Shown here piece after piece: positions 44,501-55,475 of a stretch of DNA of 64,000 nucleotides. The DNA lies in the NCBI GenBank assembly GCA_027559495.1, contig JAMXSV010000005.1, positions 496,001 to 560,000 of the forward strand, in the 5' to 3' direction. The stretch's first letter is position 1, and each line of letters starts with the position of its first letter. The stretch is from Aurifilum marmelostoma (Eukaryota > Ascomycota > Sordariomycetes > Diaporthales > Cryphonectriaceae). Position numbers and translations under genes: made by a program. The notes beneath the pieces were generated by a model. That model was not told the DNA's origin and did no database searches. It worked only from the letters and a program-made list of their open reading frames with translations.

Positions 44501-45351
44501 TCAGAGAACTCGAGGCCGCCACGCGAGTGAGCTCCGAGAAGCTGGCCATGATACGCGAGGTCATCGACACGGAAACCGCAGAACGGGAAAAGCTCAGGGC
44601 AGACTGCGCCGTTCTCGTAGAGCAGATGGAGGCTCTTGCGGCAGACCGCGACCTCTTGGATTTCTGGGCCTCAGCACTCACGCAGAAAACCCGTCGCGTC
44701 TCCTCGTCATCTTCTTCCGCCACAACATCATCCTCCTACAATTTCAGAGAGTTCATCCTGGAACAGTCCATGGCGGAACTCAACACGGCCATCACGCAGA
44801 TCCTGGCCATCATGTTCGAGAATAGCCGCCACGCCACCGCTCTGACAACAGGCATGCTGCGGTCCCTCTTCGTCGGCGATGAGGAGAACAACAACAACGA
44901 CCGCATGGCGGAGGACAAGGCGGCAGCAGGCACCATCGCCCTCGACAGCTCTCTCTCGGTCGACGCCCGCCTGTCGTACGGCAAGCGCAGCGGCGGCGAG
45001 CGCAAGCGCATTGACCTGGCCCTCTTCTTTGCCCTGCTCTACGTCGGCCAGGCCCGCTCTCCGCACCGTGCACACTACATGCTCGTCGATGAGGTGTTTG
45101 ACAGCCTCGACGCTGCGGGCCAGGCGGCTGTCGTGAGGTGGTGTGACTATATGGCTGATGCACGGGTTGCGTATATCGTTGTTATCACGCACAGCGAGCA
45201 TCTCGTGTCGAAGGGGGTTGCGGGCGGTGGGGCGGAGGATGAGGAGGGCGAGCTGGAGGCCGGGGCGGGGGTGGCGGTCTTGTCTGCTCGGATGGGGGCA
45301 GATGGTGTCGAGCTGGAGATGGATGGGAGGAGGGTTGGAGCTGTTGAATAG
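41533..45351 (+). CDS. SbcD-SbcC (Mre11-Rad50-type) nuclease-ATPase fusion protein
   Basis: One uninterrupted frame of 1272 residues. Residues 1 to about 345 form an SbcD/Mre11-type metallophosphoesterase: D13-x-H15, GD at 47-48, GNHD at 85-88, H161, and GHFHSH at 214-219. A Ser/Pro-rich linker covers about 346-490. Residues 491-1272 are an SbcC/Rad50-type ABC ATPase: Walker A GKNGSGKST at 525-533, two coiled-coil arms around a middle segment at about 790-880, signature SYGKRSGGE at 1148-1156, Walker B MLVDE at 1183-1187, and H-loop His1220. In bacteria and eukaryotes these are two separate proteins that process DNA ends. The middle has CC but no CxxC zinc hook, and the arms are short compared with Rad50. 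No mitochondrial or nuclear targeting signal is obvious. This is unlikely to be the standard MRX subunit pair. Confidence 0.92.
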   Translation: MRSVGLKWLLLADIHFKHQDLDRITQTAAWITSIAAQHRVHRVVVCGDLLTTRTSQPTHVLSACYRFLGSLVQEAQVRHVHVVLGNHDLAYRRDHLRSTTALDALRLAAPAVQLHWDVGQQHVWDGRRVLTLPFREDQSELTDAVAALAPEDAAETVAFAHLAVNKAITQRHAVKPSLDAATSRESSTGTRSSVNYHGLMGPSYFSGLARTFTGHFHSHQTIYQQQPSGAASRLHGSIMYVGSPLQLTWADLWDEQRGVVLLDPQTLEHELIVNPHAVGYITVAVDEVLSDTADPVLIRGRHVMLLGDLTRFRYAAARDKLVSLGARSIRNWSPIAPRFQGTVVTAQGLGASAPNSDASLQKPSPVLGNYNDEGQSSSSSNGTSDRLPPQPEGVDLRDQVARYVDALDLGKSLEKSRDVLVQVGQRLIEAAAIEQSEDESQKLEGTDPEVLDYKDIIPPRKVNGDTPATSYSRPTTSSPTPPLRSPTVFNARPRSLRITNFLGIQSTIHLDFGTDIREGLTFLVGKNGSGKSTLVEAIVWCQFGKCLRAGLGVNDVINDTAKKNCSVRMTFDNGYAITRFRRHKEFGSRVIVEKDGQVLPEFDKADSRAAQASIDELLGIDYDTFVRTVVLGHESATSFLSSKPARRRELIMSALGLEALDRCGSTTRRLLRRLDEDVAQLESKMAGLKQTMAHVEGRIVQFVKTKDRLETEVARTDLERQEVAKDVEKTTGLDSSRGEDTALAQSRRLDEKMEATQQLVETLLHYNKLADIRAAFEDARSAVQSRRLALSQRIAELEDKYSSLFANKPTIDPEVYAPPKGHTCTILRWFLDSLSRLDHILQCCNARLELSSLQQRFAACSTRALSNFLQGTLAVVGRLTGVHAQEEELKAIKEQELLLHSHSASLRDMEGKLAEERRELTRLEDAGAEQHITQKIASKRHISEQEVRDSLEKVSPEKAKSYPAELNAALKTLADLQDQRKVHAAKQARLRELEAATRVSSEKLAMIREVIDTETAEREKLRADCAVLVEQMEALAADRDLLDFWASALTQKTRRVSSSSSSATTSSSYNFREFILEQSMAELNTAITQILAIMFENSRHATALTTGMLRSLFVGDEENNNNDRMAEDKAAAGTIALDSSLSVDARLSYGKRSGGERKRIDLALFFALLYVGQARSPHRAHYMLVDEVFDSLDAAGQAAVVRWCDYMADARVAYIVVITHSEHLVSKGVAGGGAEDEEGELEAGAGVAVLSARMGADGVELEMDGRRVGAVE

Positions 45352-46045
45352 GGATGAATGTTTCTCGATCATGGGATGTAGGGTGGTGTGTTCAAGTTGT
45401 GTGGTATTAATTAGTCAAAGGTGATTACTGGAACTGTCGACTCGGGAAAGTATCCCATAGGTTGTTTTGGGGGGGGGGGGGACAAAGAGCAAGTCACAAT
45501 AGAGCTGATTGTAAATAAAACAGACCGGATAGATGAATGATAGACTAATTACAGTACGCATTGTCAAAAGTAGTGAGTCGTTATAATTACAAGTTGAGCA
45601 GCGTGGTTGAAGACGTCCAGTGATAGGTATTATATCATCTTGGACTACGAGTGAAGGCTGCTGAATGAGGAGACTGGCGAGGGCTGGTTCCGAAGAAGTA
45701 ATTGACCTGTCATGTGTGTCTGACCTGATTCTTTATCACTATTTTCTTGGTTGATGTTCATCGAAAAAGAGGAAGATAAGAGCCATGTCCTCCTAATCTC
45801 TATTGCTCGTCGAATATATATGGGTGCCGCAGCAGCACCCGGACATCGCCATTTCAACACTACTTTGGTTTTCCGGCTGGCAGAATTAAGAAGAAGAGTG
45901 TGTCGAGCTCTCGCAGATATATCAAGATATAATTGTGGGCCTTGTAAGTGGCGACCTTGATCACGGGGAACGGTTCAACAGGTCATGGTCTTAATTTGTA
46001 ACGCGTAAACCTTCTAGACATGCATACAACTCCTGGCACAACATA
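45352..46045. other. spacer between convergent genes
   Basis: 3' flanks of the fusion gene and of the Dal5-like permease. A run of about 12 G lies near 45470. Nothing else was seen. Confidence 0.5.
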
Positions 46046-47852
46046 CTACAGAACATATCTGAAGCAGGGATTCTCGAAGTCCGTCAGATCTGCCGCGTCA
46101 TACGACGTCGGGTCCTGTGCCTCCCCAGCTGCCGCAGCAGCCGCCGCCGCCTCGTCTCTCCTCTTGTTCCTCCGGCTCAGCATTGCCCTGATACCCAGCG
46201 CAACACAGACCTGTGCCGCAGCACAAGCCAGGATCAGCTTGCAGCCTGTGGGATATGTCGGCGATTCTTGCTCGAGGAAGGCGTGCGGCCCACTGATAAC
46301 GAAACGAAAAACGATGGTCAGTATGTAATTACACAATGACGAGAATAGCAGTTGGTGACGAGGCGGCACAACTCACATAATGTTGCCGGCACAATAAGCA
46401 AGGAAGACAAGGGCCGAGCTGGTCGTGCGCTTGGTATACCCACCCAGATTCGTCGCAGGCATCTGCAGAGCAAGCACCAGCGAAGCCACGTACGAGCCGC
46501 AGATGTAGTACCCGAGCAGCACGCCGACCTTGTGCTCGTAGTCGACCCGGGACATCCAGCCCATAAGAGCGGTACCGATGATCGTCGGGACGACATAGAT
46601 GGCCATGACCGCAGTCCGAGCGTTCTTGAGCCGGGAGGCGGCGTAGGTGCCGGACAGGATCCACATCACCTGGAACGCACCCTGGGGAATGCCCAGCGCG
46701 GTGGTCTTCAGGCTGCCGTTCACCACGCCTTTGATGATCAACTTGCCAAAGTTTGCCACGCCTCCGTTGATCGTCTCGTTCAGCAGGACGAAGAGGAACA
46801 AGAGCCACACTTGCGGGTCAGTCAGCGCCTCGCGGACCTGGCCCCACTTGATGGTCTTGTTGAGGATACCGGTGTGGCCAAGGCGACCACGGGCAATCAG
46901 CAGCGCCTTCTCCTCGAGCGAGAACCGCTTGGCGGACAGGATGCTGTCCGGGAGGAAGAAGAACAGCAGGGCTCCCCAGCAGACGGTGATGCCGCCGCAG
47001 AGGAGGAAGATGGCCTTCCAGACGGGGAAGTTGGACAGCTGGCCGATGCCGTAGGTGAGGATGCCGCCGACCATGGATCCCACGCCGTTGCAGCAGTAGA
47101 ATACACCGGCGCGGAAGGGTTGTTCTTGTCGGGTATACCTTGAACGGAATTTTAGTCGTGGTCGAAACTCTGAGGAGGTCCGAAGTCCAGTCCCCACCGT
47201 GCGGAACTGGAAAACATGGGGAACCCACACAAAGACAAAAGGACGAGAAACCAAAAAGAAAGGCTTACCACATGGCCACGATCAGCATAAAGCAGGTCGT
47301 TATAGGGGCCTCGAAGATACCCAAGAAGAAACGGCAGGCGGCAAGGCCACCAAAATTGGAACACGCGGCGGTGATCATGAGGATTGCGCCCCAGACCATC
47401 ACGCAGCACCCCACGACCTTGGCCATGAGGGTCTTTTGCACCAGCCACATCCAGGGGTACTCTGCAAAGAGATAGGCGAAGTAGAAGATGGACGTGAACC
47501 AGCCATACTGGTCCAGGGTGATGCCGGTGCCGGTCAGGAGATCGAACACGGCCGCGTAGGACATGGCCTGCTTGTCGATGTACTGGAGCACGTAGGTGCC
47601 CGCCAGCAGCGGCAGGACGACGAGGTCGATCTTGCGGACCAGGCGCTTGTTGAGGCTCGCGTCGGCCAGGAGCTCGGCGAGGTAGTCGTCGTGGAAGTTG
47701 TGCTCCCGGAGGAACACCTCGCCCGCGTCTAGGTTGACAATCTCGCCCGCCGTGACGGACTTGACTCGGGAGATGGAGACATCGTCGTCCGCGACGGCCT
47801 TCTTCTCGGATGGAAGCTTCTCCAGCTTGAGGTCTGCATCCTGCGAGGCCAT
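46046..47852 (-). CDS. MFS permease of the Dal5-like anion:cation symporter family
   Basis: Three exons, 47852..47269, 47138..46377 and 46292..46046, give 530 residues. Introns start GTAAGC and GTGAGT; phases agree at both joins. The N-terminal 80 residues are polar and cytosolic. About twelve hydrophobic helices follow, with LNKRLVRKIDLVVLPLL before helix 1 and YIDKQAMSYA and EYPWMWLVQK near the first loops, as in Dal5/Tna1/Seo1-type carriers. Known members move allantoate, nicotinate, pantothenate and similar organic anions into the cell. The exact substrate is not predictable. A GTT-type repeat upstream would add a poly-Val extension if a GTG at 47957 were used; the ATG at 47852 is far more plausible. 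Confidence 0.9.
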
Positions 47853-47907
47853 GCTTGCTAGTGGCTGTGTCTCTGGGAATGTTTCTGGCCCCGTGGGTTG
47901 CAAGGTG

Positions 47908-47940
<33 letters not shown>

Positions 47941-49077
47941 CAACAAATAATCCTCACGGCAAGAGCAGCAAGAGATGTGTCCTTGCCATTATACTACAGT
48001 GATACAGCTGATATGAGAGTAGTAGAAGCACCTGTGGAGCCAGAAGTTGCTACCAGGAGGTTGTTATCAATGTGACATTTGCCGCCTCGAATCAGGCGTG
48101 GGTCTTGGGAGATAAACCATGTACAGTCTCAGCTGATTGTTTATCTGCCAAGTATTTGTTTATACGGTTATTATAGGACCCAATCCAGAGGCCTACAAGG
48201 GTGATGATCAATGAATCCGATCGGCTAAGGGAGATAGACAGAGAGAGAGAGACCAGGCTTCGGCAGCATACCGATCGGCTATCCAAATTGATTAGTCCCG
48301 GGGAGGGATCGACTATTATACATAATTGGGCGGATGCGCGTGCTTGTGAGCGATAACCGGCTCAAGCAAGGCATGATAGTACAGTCTTTGCTGGCTTAAG
48401 GGCTCTCGGGCTTTATTTCTGCCTTCCCCCTTCTCTTGTTAACACTCTTTCCTATGGAGATGATTTACAATGAGGGTCCAAACCTGCTGTTGGGGAAACC
48501 GAGTGTCTCGTGGGTGTTGGACCAAGACTAGGTTTAGTCGTGACGATCGTTATAGACCCTGTGCCAACTGCTTCTGTAGGTTCAATAGCGGCATGGGCAC
48601 CCAGAAATAGGATTATTCTTGACGCAAAGACCGACGGTAGCCTTGAGGCAATGGCTTGTAACTTACATGTACAAGAAAATAAATACACTACTCATGAGCG
48701 GGGGAAATCGAGGCGATAGGATGATTGCCTGGACTCGTCCATTTTGCCATGAAGGAGCGGAGGAGGAGGAGGGGTGGAGCTGTGGAGCACTCGACCCAAC
48801 ACTCCGGTTTCTCTACTTATCCGGTTCACGGTAACTGTCCAAGTGCCGGCTGTGGTTCCCGGCCCGATGTCCGGCCTCGCTCGATGCTCTGTAGTAGTTA
48901 CATACTCACCACAATGATTCGATGAGCTCTCCTGAGCCCATACGAACATAAGCAAGTCAACATAGTATGTGAGTTCACTCTTATCATCTGGCCTGGCAGC
49001 GAGCAGTTACTGACACACATTCAGCAAATAACCATCACCTCCAAGAACAAGGAAGGACATAGATCAGTCTACCAACC
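47853..49077. promoter_or_regulatory. divergent intergenic region with ACA repeat
   Basis: The shared upstream region of the Dal5-like permease and the carboxylesterase. It holds an ACA repeat at about 47909-47942, a short GA repeat near 48238-48252 and no supported gene. Confidence 0.5.
47909..47942. repeat. ACA trinucleotide repeat
   Basis: Eleven near-perfect units, 57 bases upstream of the permease ATG, probably in its 5' leader. Confidence 0.88.
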
Positions 49078-50875
49078 ATGGTGTTGCAAGTGGACTCTAC
49101 CCGCCCGACAGTGGTACTGCCTCAACACGGCAAGGTCATCGGCATCTCACTACCAAAAGAACCTCTCCGCCCTCGAAGCGTAGAAGCGTTCCTCGGGATT
49201 CCCTACGCCCTCCCTCCTGTGGGAGACAGGCGATTCCGCCCAGCTCAGCCACTACCGCCCTCCCAAGACAGCGTCCTCGACGCCTCCAGATATGGCCCCT
49301 CAGCGCCGGGGAAGCAGCTGCTGGCCGGTGGACCAAAGTTGGTCTACAGCGAGGACTGCCTGACGGCCAATGTCTTTCGCCAGGCCGGCAGCGTCTCACC
49401 TGGTGGGTATAAGTTGCTGCCAGTGGCTGTCTACCTGCACGGCGGCGCCTTCAACCGCGGGACGGCCAGCATGCACAACACGGTCTCCATGATGGCCTGG
49501 TCGGAGGAGCCGTTCCTGGCTGTGTCGTTCAACTACCGGATTGGTGCGCTGGGGTTCCTCCCAAGCGGATTGAGCGCAAAGGAGGGTGTGCTGAACCTGG
49601 GGCTGAAGGACCAAATCCTCTTGTTCCGTTGGGTCCAGGAGAACATCAAGGCGTTTGGCGGTGATCCAGACAATGTGACACTATTTGGTCTCTCTGCGGG
49701 TGCACACTCGGTATGTGCACTGATTGATTCACTTACCTCTGAGAAGGGACTATTATACCAAAATATTTTAACATATGGGATGCTAATTCATGATTATCGT
49801 ATACCAAAAGATCGGACATCATCTCATGCACTTTCAAGAGGGCGTGAAGCCTCTCTTCAACAGGGTCATTATAGAATCCGGCGCCCCAACGTCAAGAGCA
49901 GTCCGTCCCTACGACGCGCCCGTCCACGAGGCACAGTTCAAGGACTTTTTATCCGCAGCAGGGGTCCCAGCCGACCTACCCGAGGGCGAGATCTTTTCCT
50001 TCCTCAGATCCCAGCCCAGCGAGGTGATCCAGGCGGCCCAGATCTCCGTCTTCGACAAGTACAACCCCAGCCTGAAATGGGCCTTCCAGCCCGTCATCGA
50101 CGGCGAGATCATCCCGCGCCCGCCCCTCGACACGTGGCGCCAGGGAAAATGGCACAAGGTGCCCATCATGACGGGCTTCCAGAGGAACGAGGGCTCGCTG
50201 TACGTGGACAAAGCCATGAGCCAGTCCCACCAGTTTGTGGACTTCTTCCGCACCCTGCTACCGCTGCTGTCCGAGGAGGACCTGCAGACCATCGACGCGC
50301 TCTACCCGGACCCTGCGACCGTGCCCGACTCCCCTTACAAAGAGGACAGGGCGGGCGTGGGGGCGCAGTATAAACGCATCGAGGCAGCCTATGGGCATTA
50401 CGCCTATGTCGCTCCTGTGAGGCAGACGGCCGAGTTTGCGTCGGCGGCGGCGGCAGACCGTGATGTTCCCGTGTTTCTGTACCAGTGGGCTGCCATCTCT
50501 ACCGTCCTGAACGGGGCGCAGCATGCAGACAATATGCGCTATGAGACGTGCGACCCAAAGGTGATGGGCACCTCGGAAAACCAGGCACAGTTGGCACAGA
50601 CCTTGAACTCGTATGTGACCAGTTTCATCACCCGGGGAGATCCCAATGCCGGACGAAGAGAGGGCAGTGATAATTCTGCTGCTGCTGCTGCTGCTGCTGC
50701 TAGGCCGACCTGGGAGAGATATCACAAGGATTCGCCCAAGGCAATGGTGTTTGGCCTTGGTAACGAGGAATTGATAGGAGGCGATTTAGGCAAGGCAGCA
50801 ACCTTCATGGACGACTCATGGGGCAGAAGAGAGAGCGAGTTCTGGTGGAGTAAGGTCGATTTGTCACAGCAATAA
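49078..50875 (+). CDS. type B carboxylesterase (alpha/beta hydrolase)
   Basis: Two exons, 49078..49710 and 49811..50875, give 565 residues. The 100-base intron goes from GTATGT to AAAAG in phase 0, and its splice joins GLSAGAHS directly to IGHHLMHF. Motifs of the family are FLGIPYA, the SEDCL cysteine block, the oxyanion-hole HGGAF, and the nucleophile elbow GLSAG with Ser206. A late GAQHADNM may supply the His. There is no clear signal peptide, so an intracellular enzyme is likely. It should hydrolyse carboxylic esters of unknown identity. A GCT repeat at 50678-50702 encodes eight Ala near the C-terminus, an unstable insertion in a surface loop. The neighbours are a permease and a catabolic deaminase. 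Confidence 0.88.
50678..50702 (+). repeat. GCT repeat encoding an Ala run
   Basis: In-frame GCT units inside the carboxylesterase coding sequence. Confidence 0.85.
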
Positions 50876-51648
50876 GCTCATGGTGTAGATCTGAAAAAGA
50901 AATGGGTACCTGACGTTTATTCGGGACCACACATGGGAACGTTTACTGCACAGCACCCACACACACCCCCAGAAACCCCGAGTCAGTTATATTCTATAAG
51001 CGACCCATACGCCGTGCCATACTGTACCATGTCCTGTAGTTTCCAGTAGTATCTCCAGCACCTCTCCAAAACACACGAGTCAAACGATAAGGGTGGGGTT
51101 TGCTTTCTGTCTTGCTTTGCAATAGCCGGTCTCGGGACTGGGCCACTTTGCTGGTGATTCTGTTGCTTGGCCTTTCCCCTCCCCTCTGCGATAGGCATGC
51201 TGGGACCTTATTATCCATGGGATATTGCGGCTTGTCAATGGCCGAGACGGGGTTCATGTCGCCTGATGCTCGAACCCATCTGTCATGACAGTGAGTAAAA
51301 GAGCTTAATTAGATGTGCAAACGGATGAGAATTAGTCTCTGCCATTGTGACATCTACAGGATATTCCCACCGACGTTCCCGGCGTCGACCTGGATTTCCT
51401 GTCCTTGTGCCGGTCTTTGTCACCTTCTTGTCTCCACGGCCGGTTATTTCCACCGATGCTACCCATGCCGATGCCGGATACAAAAGATGAACGAACACAT
51501 CTAGAGTCCACAGGTAATATGCACGTACTTTTTGTAAATTATATACTTCCAAGGGCGAGTGTGTTTTCTTGGTCGCGTGAGGATTTAACTGAGCTTGCTT
51601 TTTGGTCCTAGAGTTAGAAAACAATTGTCATTAGCATACACAGTCACA
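50876..51648. promoter_or_regulatory. intergenic region before ACC deaminase
   Basis: No gene is seen. Opposing short frames are unsupported. The part nearest 51649 should hold the deaminase promoter. Confidence 0.45.
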
Positions 51649-52898
51649 ATGGTCGTCGACGTTCCTCTCCCTGAGCCCTTTGCCTCCATCCCCCGGGCAA
51701 CATTGACCTTTGGTCCCTCGCCCATCCAGCCGCTTCCCAAGATCTCCAAGGCCCTGGGCGGCAAGGTCAATGTCTACGCCAAGCGCGAGGATGTGAACTC
51801 TGGGCTGGCCTTTGGCGGCAACAAGGTTCGCAAGATGGAGTATCTCGTGCCGGAGGCGCTGAACACTGGCTGCGACACACTGTGAGTACCGAACCCGCGA
51901 CCGAATTTTCACATCTAGAAGATTTTGAAACATGATCCCATATGAGTCCTCCTTGACCACTGACACCCCAAAACAGTGTCTCCATTGGTGGCGTGCAGTC
52001 CAACCACACCCGCGCCGTGACAGCAGTAGCCGTGGCCTCGGGCCTCAAGGCAGCCACGGTACAAGAGCACTGGGTAGACTGGACCGACCCAGGCTACGAG
52101 AAGGTCGGCAACCTGCAGCTCTCGCGGCTCATGGGCGGCGACACGCGCCTCGACCCTTCGACCTTTGGCATCGAGCACAAGACCACCCTCGCCCGCCTGA
52201 GGGAGGAGCTCGAGGGCAAGGGCCGCAAGCCCTACTACATCCCCGCCGGCGCCTCGGACCACCCCCTGGGCGGGCTGGGGTTCGCGCGCTGGGCGCTCGA
52301 GGTCGAGGCCCAGGAGAAGGAGATGGGCGTGTTCTTCGACCACATTGTCGTGTGCGCCGTGACGGGCTCGACGTTTGCCGGCATGATTGCCGGGTTCAAG
52401 CTGGCGCAGAAGAAGAACGGGTCGAGGCCCAGGAAGATTATCGGAATTGATGCCAGCGCAAAGGTCAAGCAGACGTTTGACCAGGTGCTGAGGATCGCCA
52501 GGTTCACCGCGGCCAGGATTGGGCTGAGTGAGGACGACATCACGGAGAGTGATGTGATTCTTGACGACAGATACCACGCTGGGACCTACGGCATACCAGG
52601 TTTGTTTTGTCTCAGCCTCGTCGCTTTGGACTTGGTTCTGTTGGTTTTTTTTTTGGTTTTTTTTTTTTCGAGAGTAATTTGACTGATAATGATGTGTGTC
52701 GCAGACGAACAAACAATCGAGGCCATCAAGTTTGGAGCAAGCACAGAGGCGTTCATCACCGATCCGGTTTATGAGGGCAAGAGTCTGGCCGGCATGATGG
52801 ACATTATCAAGAAGGGAGAGATTCCTGAGGGTGGCAATGTCTTGTACGCTCACCTCGGTGGTCAGCTTGCCCTAAACGCATATTCTACCATCCCGTGA
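51649..52898 (+). CDS. acdS-like: 1-aminocyclopropane-1-carboxylate (ACC) deaminase
   Basis: Three exons, 51649..51881, 51977..52599 and 52705..52898, give 349 residues, close to the 338-350 of the family. Introns start GTGAGT and GTTTGT, end CAG, and keep phase. The PLP lysine sits in GGNKVRK (Lys59), and SIGGVQSNHTR binds cofactor phosphate and substrate. The Glu in ASTEAF (about 300) and the Leu in YAHLGG (about 336) correspond to the residues that separate ACC deaminases from D-cysteine desulfhydrases, so true ACC deaminase is favoured. The enzyme cleaves ACC to 2-oxobutyrate and ammonia. In plant-associated microbes this lowers host ethylene and supplies nitrogen. It lies tail-to-tail with a TRI12-type transporter, 206 bases away. 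Confidence 0.9.
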
Positions 52899-53104
52899 TG
52901 AGGATTGCGACGTAGAATAGTGTAGATGACTAGGAACGTTAAAACGAAAATAGTCCTCGTATCATATCATATATATGAAGCGCCATCTTGAGGGGGATAA
53001 GGTCGACAACGCCTCTGCGCCTTGGTCGTGCAATGTCACGGTATAGAACCATCTTGTTGAGACAAGACATACAATACAGCCGTATCTAGTATCACGACAG
53101 GCTC

Positions 53105-55475
53105 TCAAGCAAGCGCCGCGTCTTTCTTCTCAGCGGCCCCCTCCGCATCACCCTGCCGCCCCACATGCTCAACCGTCGCCTCAATCTTCTCCGTCATGAG
53201 CTCCTTCACGCCCCTCAAAAAGGCCACAGCCACCAGCGCCAGCACGACAAAGGGGATCACGCTGGCCCACGCCAGCTGGTACGCCTTGGCATACTGCCAC
53301 CTGCTCTCGTCCACAGCCGCCGCCCAGACCGCCGAGGTGGCGCCGTCCACGCCTGTGAGCACGCCTGACGCCAGGGCAGCCAGCAGATCAGGGACACTGG
53401 CCTGGGGGAGTCCGGCCTGCACTGCTGCTTTGCCTACGGCCGAGTCGTAGTGGGTGGCGAGGCGGCCGTTGATGATTGCATCTAGGACGGCGGATCCGAA
53501 GGCGCCTCCGATGGCTCGAGCGGAGAAAGCCATGCCTCTGTTGATATAGAGAGCTTAGTCAAAGTTGCATGTACAGTTCACAGAGGACCGAAGGAAGAAG
53601 AAGAAGAAGAATAAGGGAGAAAGGAAGTGACAAGATGATACGTACGTGGCAGTCGACAGGTAAGCGTGAGGTGCTGTGAACTGAACACAGGCGACGAGAA
53701 GGGTCAGAGGTCCAGATTGCCCAATACCAGCGAGCACACTGAAGACTATCTGAGGGGCGTTCCAGGTGGGTTTGATGCAGGCATAGCAAATCGATCTAAA
53801 GCGGACAGACAACAAGGTATGAGCTTGACAATCTCTGCTGATATAGGGCAGCAAGGAGGGAGCGTAAGCCGAAAGAACTTACACGGCAAGGAAGATGGTA
53901 AAAGTGACCAGCAGTGGAGACTTCATGTCCTTGTAGGCCGTTGCGTACCACGTGATGGGGACCGAGGCGAACATGGTGAGCAGGGTGTAGCTCAGCTGCC
54001 GGATGGAGATGCGCCACGAGTTGGTCTCGAACCCCAGGTTGAGAATGATCTGCGGCACAACCGAGTTGACGGCGCTGTAGAAGATCCATCCTTCCACGGC
54101 GAAGGCAAACGTCGACAGAGCAAAATTTGCATTGTTGCGGAAGAAGACATGGGCCAGAAGACCATCGGACCGCCCTCGCCACTCTTTACAACACCCATTC
54201 AGTCAGCATCAGGTTGTTTTTGTTTGCTTTTCATTCTCGTAAGGAAAGACAAAGAGGTGCTTACCGTAACCTGCAAAGACAAACAACAACGCAAGACCCA
54301 AGGCCAGGGGAACGGCAACGTGAGGATCGGAAAATGCATAAGAGCCGCCGGCCCAGTCCAGAGCAAGGAGGAGCAGCGTGGCACTGCAGACAAACAGGGC
54401 AGATCCTATGGGATCACAGGCCCAGATGTAGTCTTTGACGCCCATTCCAGTGTACTGTCGATGTTGCTTGGGCGGCCAGTAGAAAAGGAACAGGCCCAGA
54501 GACGTGGCGCCGTGGAAGGCTGCCTGCATCCAGAAGATGTATCGCCATCCTCCTGTGTTCAGGCTGGTTACGGCACCAGCGCCCAGACTTCCAACACTGT
54601 AGTTGTTGATCATCACCCGATGAGCCATTAGCTGTGGTGCCCTCTCATATACAAAGAAGGCGGCATTGCCGGTTGGGAGGGATTGCAAACTAACACTCCG
54701 CCGATAGCGCCACCCATGAATGCAAAGCCGTTGGCCAGGGCCCGGTACTTGAGTGGCAGGATCTCTGAAGGGATGGCCTGCACGATGGAGATGGTGGCAA
54801 GCGTTGTGCCGATGAGGACGCCGCCACCTATGAGCATGCTCATCGAGGTGGCCTTGGCCGAGATGATGGACCCGACAAAGGCGATGAGGGGCGGGACGGC
54901 TGCGAGGTACTTGCGGTCGAGAACATCAGAGAGGCGGCCCACGATGGGGGACAGGACACTCTGCATGAGTAGCGGTCCCTACGGCAAGGAAGGGTTCGTT
55001 AATATTGGGTAGGGTAGGCACCAGATCTGTGATTCAGAGGCGACGCACCTGGATCACCCAGCCAGAGATGGCCGTGTCGCCCAGATCACGAACGATGAAG
55101 GCAATCACTGATCCTGCAGCCACGACGACAAACACCTGAGCCATGATGCTATGAGCCGTCAGTATGAAAAGAAGAGGTGTCTTTAGACGTCGACTCTCGA
55201 GGATGATGAATGGGTACATACGCAAAACACGTGACAAAAACCACAAGCTGCCATTATACATTGCCGTCAGCACATTCTACTGGTCTGCCAATTCTCTGTA
55301 TGTGCAATTGAGTATAACTTACCCATGATCTCCAGCTGAGGTTGATATGATGGGCGTCCAGCACGGCCTCCTCCTCAATGGGCACGACAGGCTCCTTCGC
55401 GATGTCTGCCGGAGGGTCTTGAGTCTCCACCCTCGTCACCGACGGTCCATCAGAATCATTCTTCATTGTGTCCAT
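53105..55475 (-). CDS. TRI12-type MFS transporter
   Basis: Eight exons: 55475..55323, 55247..55222, 55148..55049, 54978..54695, 54596..54265, 54183..53883, 53795..53646 and 53537..53105. They give 592 residues, the usual size of the trichothecene-efflux/siderophore-type MFS group with 14 helices. All seven introns are GT-AG and phase-consistent. Exon 2 is only 26 bases. Typical segments are VLSPIVGRLSDVLDRKY (motif A-like), FAFMGGAIGG and GGWRYIFWMQ. The N-terminus is acidic and cytosolic. Family members export toxins or import iron-siderophores; the substrate here is unknown. Intron 4 was set by a GTTAGT donor and a CTAAT branch, preferred over a 65-base alternative. Confidence 0.88.

Noticed and set aside
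47853..47957. Poly-Val N-terminal extension of the Dal5-like permease
   Set aside because: It needs a GTG start and is just the translated ACA repeat; the ATG at 47852 begins normal family sequence.
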